The notes beneath the pieces were generated by a model. The model searched no databases, was not told the DNA's origin, and was given only the letters and a program-made list of their open reading frames with translations. Shown piece after piece: positions 1 to 5,594 of a DNA stretch of 8,333 nt. Both the position numbers and the translations under genes were made by a program. Origin of the DNA: Eubacteriales bacterium (GTDB lineage Bacteria > Bacillota > Clostridia > Christensenellales > CAG-138); the NCBI GenBank assembly GCA_030695285.1, contig JAUYTF010000397.1:1-8333 (forward strand). Direction: 5' to 3'. Each line of letters opens with the position of its first letter. Position 1 is the first letter of the stretch.

Positions 1-126
1 CAAGTGTTGACGCAACGTTGGATCCGATACTACAATCAAATAAGGCCGCATTCGAGCCTTGGCGGGCGGCCGCCCGCCCCTCAAACCGTGGTTCCAAATC
101 GCTGCCGAGAATTTCGAGTTTCCTAA
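1..126 (+). CDS. C-terminal end of a DDE (integrase-core) transposase, IS3-like, cut by the window edge
   Basis: Frame 1 reads 41 residues from the window edge to a TAA at 124-126. It contains RYYNQIRPHSSLGGRPP, the signature that ends the integrase core of IS3-family OrfB and related transposases: an aromatic pair, then RPHSSLG, then a proline-rich PPAP tail. The catalytic Asp-Asp-Glu residues would lie upstream, outside the window, so intactness cannot be judged. About 35 bases after the stop lies a sequence that looks like the right terminal repeat of the same element. The tail alone does not separate IS3 (IS407-like) from IS481-like transposases; the TGATCTGCCCC-type end favours IS3. The family is clear, the subgroup is a guess. 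Confidence 0.8.
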   Translation, partial: QVLTQRWIRYYNQIRPHSSLGGRPPAPQTVVPNRCREFRVS

Positions 127-129
127 CAT

Positions 130-160
130 TGCTCCTGGACCATAAAACGGGGGCAGATCA
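130..160 (-). repeat. Putative right terminal inverted repeat of the IS3-like element
   Basis: Read on the minus strand from 160, the sequence starts TGATCTGCCCCCGTTTTATG and continues into GGTCCAGGAGCA. IS3-family ends begin with 5'-TG and many IS407-type members have a TGA-CTGCCCC-like end, so this fits the outer end of the element whose transposase stops at 126. The matching left repeat is outside the window, so the assignment rests on position and resemblance only. The repeat ends one base before the IS66 left end. Confidence 0.5.
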
Positions 161-161
161 A

Positions 162-178
162 GTAAGCGTCAAATGCAG
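162..178 (+). repeat. Putative IS66-family left terminal repeat
   Basis: GTAAGCGTCAAATGCAG begins with the GTAAGCG that typically opens IS66-family inverted repeats, and it points inward toward the IS66 tnpA. No partner end is visible because the right part of the element is lost. IS66 elements usually make 8-bp target duplications; this cannot be tested here because only one end remains. Confidence 0.55.
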
Positions 179-229
179 CGGCACCTGTACGAAGGCAAGG
201 TGTAATGAGAAAATGACTCCAATGAAGAC

Positions 230-269
230 TTAAGGCACCTTAAGATATCTTAAGGCAGCTTGAGACAGA
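230..269. repeat. Four 10-bp tandem repeats containing an 18-bp perfect palindrome, upstream of tnpA
   Basis: Four consecutive 10-bp units start at 230, 240, 250 and 260: TTAAGGCACC, TTAAGATATC, TTAAGGCAGC and TTGAGACAGA. Bases 238-255 form a perfect palindrome, CCTTAAGATATCTTAAGG. The block ends 18 bases before the GTG start of tnpA. The 10-bp spacing places each unit on about the same face of the helix, which is the layout of a protein-binding site or a bent region. Binding by a host regulator or an IS66 protein is conjecture. It could also just be a low-complexity subterminal repeat of the IS. Confidence 0.6.
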
Positions 270-287
270 ATTGGAGTGTAGAACAAG

Positions 288-740
288 GTGGATATACAAA
301 AGCTGAATAAAAGCGGACGGCTCAGTGAATGGGCTGAGATGGTTGGCGAATGCCGCAACAGCGGCAAAACCGTTTTGCTATGGTGCGCGGAACACAAGAT
401 CAGCCCTAAGACTTACTACTACAGGCTCAAACACGTCTGTGAAGCCATACCGGAGTTGAGCAAACCAACGAGCTTACCGGTCCGCCACGAAAAAGACGCG
501 CCGGTGTTTGCACAGATCACGCCTGCAAGCCGAAGCTCTAGGGATGCAGCCATCACGTTACGTTTTGGCAGCATAGAGGTGCAGATTCACAACGGGGCGG
601 AAACCGAAACCATTGAATCGGCGCTGCGGGTGCTGACAAGCATAGTTTCCCAATCCCATCGCCACATTGGAACGGGTAGCAAAAGAAATCAAGAAGAGAA
701 AACAGGTTGCCGAGACTATACGAAAGTATCGGATCATTAG
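288..740 (+). CDS. tnpA: IS66-family TnpA accessory protein, with a foreign C-terminal tail
   Basis: The N-terminal half (residues about 10-50) has the IS66 TnpA helix-turn-helix pattern: a tryptophan near residue 15, a SGKTV segment, LWCAEHKISPKTYYYRLK, then a basic stretch. Residues about 87-120 match the usual end of the family, a short beta-rich segment (ITLRFGSIEVQI) followed by ETIESALRVL. Family members are about 110-130 residues, but this frame runs to 150. The last roughly 28 residues (SHRHIGTG onward) look random and overlap, in another frame, the coding sequence of a different transposase, so the natural stop was probably lost at a junction near 650-670. The start is a GTG with GGAG at 273-276, 11 bases upstream. 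TnpA is a small protein required by many IS66 elements. With tnpB and tnpC absent it is probably non-functional here. Confidence 0.8.
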   Translation: MDIQKLNKSGRLSEWAEMVGECRNSGKTVLLWCAEHKISPKTYYYRLKHVCEAIPELSKPTSLPVRHEKDAPVFAQITPASRSSRDAAITLRFGSIEVQIHNGAETETIESALRVLTSIVSQSHRHIGTGSKRNQEEKTGCRDYTKVSDH

Positions 741-869
741 CACGAGCATTTACCGTTGGCGCATGAAGTACGAGGGAACGGTAGAATCGCTCTATTAAGA
801 CAACCACAATCTAAACCGGTATCCAAGAATTAGACCGAAGAAGAACTGAGGCTGATCAAGCGTGTCTAG
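646..869 (+). pseudogene. Frameshifted N-terminal fragment of a helix-turn-helix DDE transposase
   Basis: The frame through 676-795 reads VAKEIKKRKQVAETIRKYRI, then STSIYRWRMKYEGTVESL, a helix-turn-helix followed by the YRW...YEGT.ESL motif found at the N-terminus of IS3/IS481-like integrase-type transposases. The frame stops at 796-798. A shift near 793 restores the expected continuation, SKPVSKN, then a TAG at 831-833, then TEEELRLIKRV up to a TAG at 867-869. At least one indel and one in-frame stop have accumulated, and the sequence ends abruptly where the antisense orfA remnant begins. The left edge is uncertain: the frame is open from 646, but resemblance is convincing only from about 676. 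It lacks the whole catalytic core, so it is a dead relic. Confidence 0.7.
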
Positions 870-871
870 AG

Positions 872-1030
872 CTAGTTGTCACTTGGTAGCTTCAAGCTGT
901 ACTTGCTTTTCCAACGGAAAATGTCGCTTTGAAATTCCGAGCTTTCTGTACACTTCCGATATCGGTTTCCCAACTTCACATGTTTCTACGAAAAGGCAAT
1001 TTGCTCCTATATGCACTTACTTTTCTTCAT
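872..1030 (-). pseudogene. Decayed IS3-family orfA (helix-turn-helix transposase subunit)
   Basis: Read on the minus strand from ATG at 1030-1028, the sequence gives MKKSKCI, stop, EQIAFS, stop, KHVKLG. It shifts frame near 977 to KPISEVYRKLGISKRHF and shifts back near 925 to FRWKSKYSLKLPSDN. Put together this is the opening of IS3-family OrfA: MKKSKYTEEQIAF..., an alpha-helical spacer, the VYRKLGIS...FYRWKSKY helix-turn-helix, and a trailing acidic segment. Two stops replace sense codons and two compensating indels are present, so it cannot make protein. No orfB follows, because the relic ends against the plus-strand transposase fragment near 870. The outer end of this element probably lies between 1031 and about 1082 but cannot be fixed. 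Confidence 0.8.
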
Positions 1031-1221
1031 TTCATTTGTCAAATTTCTAATTTCTTCAGGAAGTGGCGCACTTGACTTGCCAATTCGACATACCGAAAAC
1101 ATAGAATTTCATAGTTGCTATTCAAAAGAATTACCGATCTGTACGCAACTTTGCCTATAAGAGAACAAAATGCTGCAAATCGGGAATCTTCTTGAACGAT
1201 TGCATAAAAAAAGAAGCAATG

Positions 1222-1251
1222 TTATCATGGGATTATATTGTTCTGGATAAT
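1222..1251 (+). promoter_or_regulatory. Weak candidate promoter for the glycosyltransferase gene
   Basis: The interval 1031-1272 is AT-rich and holds no convincing gene. Its best promoter-like pair close to the start codon is TTATCA at 1222-1227 and GATAAT at 1246-1251, separated by 18 bases. The -10 box matches the consensus at five of six positions; the -35 box is poor. Transcription would start around 1258, leaving a very short leader that still includes AGGAAG at 1262-1267. Other weak boxes exist (TATAAG at 1156-1161), so the true promoter may be further upstream. Confidence 0.25.
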
Positions 1252-1272
1252 CGCGGAGGATAGGAAGAAACA

Positions 1273-2214
1273 TTGAAGAAGATCAGCTTTCTGGTAGCCT
1301 GCTATAATGAGGTGGAGAATGTTGTTCCTCTCTCGAGTCAGCTGCTCGCGTGCATGGAGAAAGAACTACCGCAATATGACTATGAACTGCTCTTTATTGA
1401 TAATCGCTCCACCGACGGCACGCGGGAATTGCTAGAGCAGCTCTGCACCGAAAACAAAAAAATCAAGGCGATCTTTAACATCGCTAACTTTGGCCAGATG
1501 CGCTCGCCAGTTCATGGCATGAAGCAGACCACAGGGGATTGCACGATCAAGCTCTGCGCGGATTTTCAGGACCCGATTGAGATGATTCCTGCATTCGTAA
1601 ATGCATGGGAAAAGGGTGCCCACATCGTTATCGGCATCAAGATAAGAAGTAAAGAGAACAAGCTGATTTATCTGCTGCGCTCGTTTTATTATCGTATCTT
1701 CAATAAGCTCTCAAATATTCAGCATATTCATCAATTTACGGGCTTTGGCCTCTATGACCGCTCGTTTATGGATATCGTTCACCAGATCGACGACCCGATT
1801 CCGTATTTTCGCGGTATCGTGGCGGAGTTTAGCGGCAACGATCGAGTGGAGATTCCGTATGTACAGCCAAAGCGTAAGGCGGGCACGAGCAAGAATAACC
1901 TGCTCTCACTCTATGATATCGCCATGACCGCCATGACCACGTATTCCAAGGGGCTTATGCGGCTAAGCGTGCTTTTCGGCGGCATCTGCGCATTAGTGAG
2001 TCTGCTGGTCGGCCTCATTTATACGGTCTACAAACTGCTCAATTGGAATACATTCTCTGCGGGCATTGCGCCCATGGTCATCGGCGTGTTCCTGCTCGGC
2101 GGAATACAACTTATCTTCATCGGTGTGCTGGGCGAGTATATTTTAACCATTAACGCGCGGACGATCCGCAGACCTCTGGTAATAGAAGAAAAACGGATCA
2201 ACTTTGACGTTTGA
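1273..2214 (+). CDS. Family 2 glycosyltransferase, GtrB/polyprenyl-phosphate sugar transferase type
   Basis: This 313-residue protein has the layout of GtrB/DPM1-like enzymes, which move a sugar from a nucleotide donor onto polyprenyl phosphate on the cytoplasmic face of the membrane. Residues 5-16 (SFLVACYNEVEN) form the opening GT-A strand, IDNRSTDGT (42-50) is the nucleotide-binding loop, and CADFQDPIEM (95-104) corresponds to the usual DADLQDPPE metal/donor motif with the first Asp replaced by Cys. QFTGFGLYDR (154-163) matches the family's acceptor-side motif. Two membrane helices follow at about 230-253 and 264-292, and the length is normal. The start is a TTG with AGGAAG five bases upstream (and GGAGGA further up), placed so that the protein begins MKKISFLVACYNE as in relatives. 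It faces the sugar operon across a convergent junction, and a GtrA-type protein, the usual partner of such enzymes, is encoded in that operon. Transfer of the operon's CDP-sugar is inferred; the donor specificity is not readable. Confidence 0.88.
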   Translation: MKKISFLVACYNEVENVVPLSSQLLACMEKELPQYDYELLFIDNRSTDGTRELLEQLCTENKKIKAIFNIANFGQMRSPVHGMKQTTGDCTIKLCADFQDPIEMIPAFVNAWEKGAHIVIGIKIRSKENKLIYLLRSFYYRIFNKLSNIQHIHQFTGFGLYDRSFMDIVHQIDDPIPYFRGIVAEFSGNDRVEIPYVQPKRKAGTSKNNLLSLYDIAMTAMTTYSKGLMRLSVLFGGICALVSLLVGLIYTVYKLLNWNTFSAGIAPMVIGVFLLGGIQLIFIGVLGEYILTINARTIRRPLVIEEKRINFDV

Positions 2215-2241
2215 TCTTGTTGAACATTCCGCATGAGATTG

Positions 2242-2280
2242 AACCCCTCGACCGAGCAATTTTGAACACACGGGGGTTTT
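2242..2280 (+). terminator. Possible terminator after the glycosyltransferase gene
   Basis: GAACCCCT at 2241-2248 can pair with GGGGGTTTT at 2272-2280 across a loop of about 23 bases, and the right arm runs into TTTT. This sits 28 bases after the stop codon, in the convergent gap 2215-2407. The long loop and short T-run make it a weak candidate. In the minus direction there is no T-run after the stem, so it would act mainly on the plus-strand gene. No clear terminator is visible for the minus-strand operon, and nothing else is recognised in the gap. Confidence 0.35.
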
Positions 2281-2407
2281 GGATGAGCGGAATCACCATG
2301 TGCAAAAATCTGATTTAGAGGATAAAGCAATAGAAAATAAGAAAACATCTGCTGCCAGCGCTGCGATCTGGAAGTACAGAGCCTTTTTTGTATTCAGAAA
2401 GAGTGAT

Positions 2408-3337
2408 TTACAGCTTGAGCAGTTCTCGTTGCGCTGCGATAGTGCGGAGGATGCCATCTTCAAAAGTAACAGCAGGAACAAAGCCAGTTTCTTGCGTCAG
2501 CAATGAAATATCTGCACAAATGCGCATCACCTGATTTGGTGCATAGGGAAGAACACCGATTTGGAGGGGTAGACGATAGTTGGTTGCTTCGGCAATTACA
2601 TGGATATAATCTGAGATCGATCGTGTTTCTCCACTGCCGAGGCAGAAGACACCCTTTGCAGCGCCGCCGCGCTGCCCTAAGAGAAAAAACGCGAGTGCCG
2701 CATCATCACAATAAAGATACTCCCAGAGCTGCTTGCCAGCTGTAAACGCGACCGGCTCGCCTAGAAGCATACGGCTTACAGCAGAAGCAATCATAGTGGT
2801 AGGCTTGTCGTAAGGACCATAGACACTGAAGATTCGCACCCATGTAACAGGAAGGCCAATTTTTTCGCCTTCAAGAAGCGCGAGCTTTCCGGCGGCGTAT
2901 TTGCAGATGCCGTATGCTAGTTTGGGATTGCAGGGCGTATCTCGCCCGATGCGCTCAAGTGCCTGCGGTCCATATTCCGCTTGACTGCCCGCGCCGAGGA
3001 AAACGCTACAACCAAGCTGCTTTGCTGCGTTCAGCGCAAGGAGAGTGCTGTTGATATTCTCCGTTTGGTAGTATATGCTATCGAACTTTGCTGGGCCTGT
3101 ATGCTCCCAGCCAAGGTGAAAAAATGCATCCGTCGCACCATTGATCAGATCGGGCAGACGATGCAATTCCGCCAGAGGACACTCGATTACCTCAACTAAC
3201 GGACTTGCGGAGATGCGATCCTTTTTATGAGACTCCGCACGCAAAACCGCGACAACTCGCACGCCATTCTGGACGCATGCACGTACGAGCGCTGTGCCGA
3301 TCATGCCGGTTGCGCCTGTAATTACTACTCGCTCCAT
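2408..3337 (-). CDS. NAD(P)-dependent epimerase/dehydratase-family reductase, likely YerF-like last step of branched-sugar synthesis
   Basis: This is a 309-residue extended short-chain dehydrogenase. ITGATGMIG (residues 6-14) is the GxxGxxG dinucleotide-binding loop, FFHLGW (72-77) is the strand-4 motif, and GAGSQAEYG (115-123) followed by YGICK (142-146) supplies the Ser/Tyr/Lys catalytic set. The RIFSVYGP (168-175) segment is typical of sugar epimerases and reductases. It is the last gene of the operon: its ATG lies 13 bases inside the end of the thiamine-diphosphate enzyme gene, with GGAG at 3346-3349, eight bases upstream, so translation is probably coupled. In yersiniose synthesis the enzyme after YerE is YerF, which reduces the acetyl branch; this position suggests the same job. 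CDP-abequose or paratose synthases (RfbJ/RfbS type) belong to the same superfamily and reduce C4, which is the main alternative. The fold is sure, the exact reaction is inferred from context. Confidence 0.85.
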   Translation of the reverse strand: MERVVITGATGMIGTALVRACVQNGVRVVAVLRAESHKKDRISASPLVEVIECPLAELHRLPDLINGATDAFFHLGWEHTGPAKFDSIYYQTENINSTLLALNAAKQLGCSVFLGAGSQAEYGPQALERIGRDTPCNPKLAYGICKYAAGKLALLEGEKIGLPVTWVRIFSVYGPYDKPTTMIASAVSRMLLGEPVAFTAGKQLWEYLYCDDAALAFFLLGQRGGAAKGVFCLGSGETRSISDYIHVIAEATNYRLPLQIGVLPYAPNQVMRICADISLLTQETGFVPAVTFEDGILRTIAAQRELLKL

Positions 3338-5133
3338 TCTAAATTCTCCATCAGCGGGATGAGCATATTATGTTCTAGTTCCTCACGCGTGAGGAAAGGC
3401 GCCATATCCTCCAGCGGGAGGGAGACCATTTGTCCATCAGGGGTCTGACGGGAGGTAACCTTAGGCTCGACTGGCTGTTTTGCGCCAACGAACACCTCGC
3501 AGATCAACGGCCTAGGCTGCGAAAGTATCTCGTTTAAGCGCGTGTTAAGCTCTTCACAATTATGGACGGCGCAGTAAGGCAGGCCGTAAGCCTGGGAGAT
3601 TTTCTCCAGCGCGGGAAAGCTTAAATCTCCGCTCTCGGGTCCGACGCCGACCAACGGCAGCCGGAAATAGGCGTTCTGCGTCTGCCGGATCGAATGATAT
3701 CCGCCGTTGTTGATCACGAAAATTACGACTGGGTAGCCGTGATGTACAATGGTTTGCAGCTCTTGCAAATTCATCTGGATACTGCCATCTCCAGTGACGA
3801 GGATAGTGGATTTTCCGCTGTTTGCGACGCAAACACCTGTTGCAGCGGGCAAGTCGAAGCCCATCGACGCAGCCGAAACATTAGTGATGAAACGCATGCC
3901 CTCGTGAATCTGTGCGGCCTGACTGCCGACCACGCGCGCGGAGCCGCAGCTGACCACGATTGTGTCCGCGCTAGAGAGGCAGACGGTCATCTCGTGAAAG
4001 AAGGCGTATAGGTTAGCGGGCTCTCCGCTGTAATGGCATGGTAGTACGACGGGGTAGTTGCTTCGCCAGTTGGCGCATTGCGCGCGCCAAGTATCGCACG
4101 GGAGGAGCACCGCACAATTGTTCAGCGCGGTGATGAACTCATCCGCGTCGGCTCGGATGCAATCATCCACATACGAGCGATTCTTCTCCAGCTGCACGGG
4201 ATCAATATCAACCAGACAGCGCCATGCGGCGCGCGCCCAGGTTTTTGTGTTAAACCCAATATGGGAAAAGCTCAGGCGGCTGCCGAGGCAAAGGAGGCAG
4301 TCGCAATTCTGTACCGCGAAATTGCCCGCGCGGTCGCCCGTCATGCCCGTGCGCCCGACAAAACAGGGATCGTCCGAGGCAATCGCGTCAACGCTGCTGG
4401 CGGTGGTCACAACGGGAACCTGGAGAGTGTGGACGAGATGCAAAAAGTTTTCGTGCGCGCCGGAGAGGCGAATTCCGTTGCCCGCGAGAATCAGCGGACG
4501 CTCCGCTGAAAGCAGGCGATCAATCACCACGCGCGCCGTTTCGAGCGAAACGTGCGGGAGAGCATCGTCTTCCGACTGATAGCCTACGAGGGTATCGGTT
4601 TCGATGATAGCGGCCTGCACATCCAGCGGCAGGTCGAGCCAGCAGGGGCCTGGGCGGCCTGCACATGCCAGATACAGCGCCTTTTCCAGACAATAGCGGA
4701 TGCGAGCGGGCTCATGCACCGTTTCACAATATTTGGTCATGTTACGCACGGAGCCAATGATATCAAACTCCTGCACGCCGAGTGTTCTTAGCGGAAGGCC
4801 GGAGGCATAGACGCTGGTTGCCCAGCGAACCTGACCGGAGAGCACGAGCATAGGAACCGAGCCGACATAGGCGCCCATCACGCCCGTAATGGCGTTGGTC
4901 GCGCCGGGGCCGGTGGTGACGCAGACGGCGGCGGGCTTGCCCGTGACACGGGCGTATGCGTCTGCCGCCATGGAGCAGGCCTGCTCATGATGCTGATAAG
5001 TAACGCGAAGTCCCGTTGCATGACCAAGGGAATCGTTGAGATGCATGGAACCCCCGCCGACCACGCTGAAGACATCCGTGACGCCGCGCGAAAGCAGAAT
5101 GTCTGCAATATAGTCGGAAACCTTCTGCCTCAT
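3325..5133 (-). CDS. yerE: Thiamine-diphosphate-dependent acetolactate-synthase-like enzyme, YerE type
   Basis: This 602-residue protein has the three-domain layout of the acetolactate synthase family: an N-terminal pyrimidine-binding domain (about 1-175) with the activating glutamate in HHEQA (E50) and TTGPGATN (73-80); a central domain (about 200-340) that in relatives binds FAD; and a C-terminal pyrophosphate-binding domain (about 370-550) with GDGS (448-451), followed 24 residues later by INN (474-476). A ConA-like housekeeping IlvB is unlikely because the gene lies inside a CDP-sugar operon directly after the 3,6-dideoxyhexose enzymes. YerE of Yersinia pseudotuberculosis, a thiamine-diphosphate flavoenzyme, decarboxylates pyruvate and adds the acetyl unit to C4 of CDP-3,6-dideoxy-4-keto-glucose. 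The ATG overlaps the stop of the GtrA gene as ATGA and has GGAGGG at 5142-5147, eight bases upstream. Family membership is clear; the substrate is inferred from neighbours. Confidence 0.87.
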   Translation of the reverse strand: MRQKVSDYIADILLSRGVTDVFSVVGGGSMHLNDSLGHATGLRVTYQHHEQACSMAADAYARVTGKPAAVCVTTGPGATNAITGVMGAYVGSVPMLVLSGQVRWATSVYASGLPLRTLGVQEFDIIGSVRNMTKYCETVHEPARIRYCLEKALYLACAGRPGPCWLDLPLDVQAAIIETDTLVGYQSEDDALPHVSLETARVVIDRLLSAERPLILAGNGIRLSGAHENFLHLVHTLQVPVVTTASSVDAIASDDPCFVGRTGMTGDRAGNFAVQNCDCLLCLGSRLSFSHIGFNTKTWARAAWRCLVDIDPVQLEKNRSYVDDCIRADADEFITALNNCAVLLPCDTWRAQCANWRSNYPVVLPCHYSGEPANLYAFFHEMTVCLSSADTIVVSCGSARVVGSQAAQIHEGMRFITNVSAASMGFDLPAATGVCVANSGKSTILVTGDGSIQMNLQELQTIVHHGYPVVIFVINNGGYHSIRQTQNAYFRLPLVGVGPESGDLSFPALEKISQAYGLPYCAVHNCEELNTRLNEILSQPRPLICEVFVGAKQPVEPKVTSRQTPDGQMVSLPLEDMAPFLTREELEHNMLIPLMENLEWSE

Positions 5134-5591
5134 TCGTCAATCCCTCCATGGTCTTTGAATGCCCAGAGTTTATTCATCAAAAAATTCAACGGCACGGTCA
5201 GTATGAGACGGAGAGCCGGCGCGAGATACGCTGATATGTGAAGCACCTGTACGAAGAGCAACATCAATACCGTGGAAAAACAAAAGCTCACGCCATAGGA
5301 AAGATACACCTTGCCCAGCGCACGCCATCCCACAGTTTCGCGCTTTTCCTTAAAGATAAATCGACTGTTCCAGAAGTAGGAGTTGAGAACGCTCAGCACA
5401 AACCCTGCGGCGTTGGCCAGCAAATAATGTAAGCCAAGCGCCAGTAGCAGATAGTAGATACCAAGTGAAATGAGCGTATTGGAAACACCCACCACGCCGA
5501 ACTTCATAAACTGACCGAACAGCGTTTTAAAATTCAGCCGCTTGCGGGGGAACTCGGGTGGAAGATCGTTTTGCTGCGAAGTTTTAGGCAT
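5130..5591 (-). CDS. GtrA-family four-helix membrane protein
   Basis: This is a 153-residue protein with a polar N-terminus (about 1-25) and four membrane segments at about 29-52, 56-78, 93-117 and 120-143. The family's signature residues are visible: FMKFGVVGVSNTL in the first helix, AAGFVLSVLNSYFWNSRFIF ending the second, and VPLNFLMNKLWAF at the end of the fourth. GtrA proteins accompany GtrB glycosyltransferases and are thought to help move or position polyprenyl-linked sugars across the membrane. Here the gene sits between the dehydrase and YerE-type genes, three bases after the rfbH stop, and its TGA overlaps the next ATG. Its own Shine-Dalgarno is poor, so it may depend on coupling. 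The GtrB-like partner at 1273-2214 is on the other strand, an unusual split of the pair. Teichoic-acid GtcA-type proteins belong to the same family. Confidence 0.88.
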   Translation of the reverse strand: MPKTSQQNDLPPEFPRKRLNFKTLFGQFMKFGVVGVSNTLISLGIYYLLLALGLHYLLANAAGFVLSVLNSYFWNSRFIFKEKRETVGWRALGKVYLSYGVSFCFSTVLMLLFVQVLHISAYLAPALRLILTVPLNFLMNKLWAFKDHGGIDE

Positions 5592-5594
5592 AGG

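Larger units (their letters stand above)
162..665 (+). mobile_element. IS66-family element, left-end remnant (tnpA kept; tnpB and tnpC missing)
   Basis: The remnant starts with GTAAGCG at 162, the usual start of IS66-family terminal repeats, and carries an IS66-type tnpA (from 288) in the usual position about 125 bases inside the end. IS66 elements normally continue with tnpB, whose start overlaps or follows tnpA, and the large DDE transposase gene tnpC. Neither is present: homology to tnpA fades at about 650-670 and the next bases belong to a different transposase. The right boundary is therefore approximate and no right terminal repeat is seen. The element cannot transpose by itself. Confidence 0.65.

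Noticed and set aside
230..269. Possible CRISPR-like repeat array
   Set aside because: The units are 10 bases with no spacers, and no cas gene is present.
862..1050. A 62-residue plus-strand reading frame
   Set aside because: It is the antisense shadow of the decayed minus-strand IS3 orfA, which gives clear family motifs on the other strand.
1219..1263. A 14-codon frame (MLSWDYIVLDNRGG) ending just before the glycosyltransferase start, possibly a leader peptide
   Set aside because: It has no good ribosome-binding site, no regulatory codon pattern and no attenuator structure; the open frame upstream shows no recognisable protein.
2279..2506. A 75-residue plus-strand frame in the convergent gap
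   Set aside because: Nearly half of it overlaps the end of the reductase gene antisense; it lacks a ribosome-binding site and recognisable motifs.
4058..4579. Long plus-strand reading frames within the yerE-type gene (also at 3694-4011 and 4078-4509)
   Set aside because: They lie antisense to a gene with intact catalytic motifs, have Arg/Ala/Ser-rich low-information composition and match no family.
3325..5133. Housekeeping acetolactate synthase large subunit (IlvB)
   Set aside because: The domain layout fits, but there is no ilvN or ilvC nearby, and the gene is coupled inside a CDP-3,6-dideoxyhexose operon in the place of yerE.
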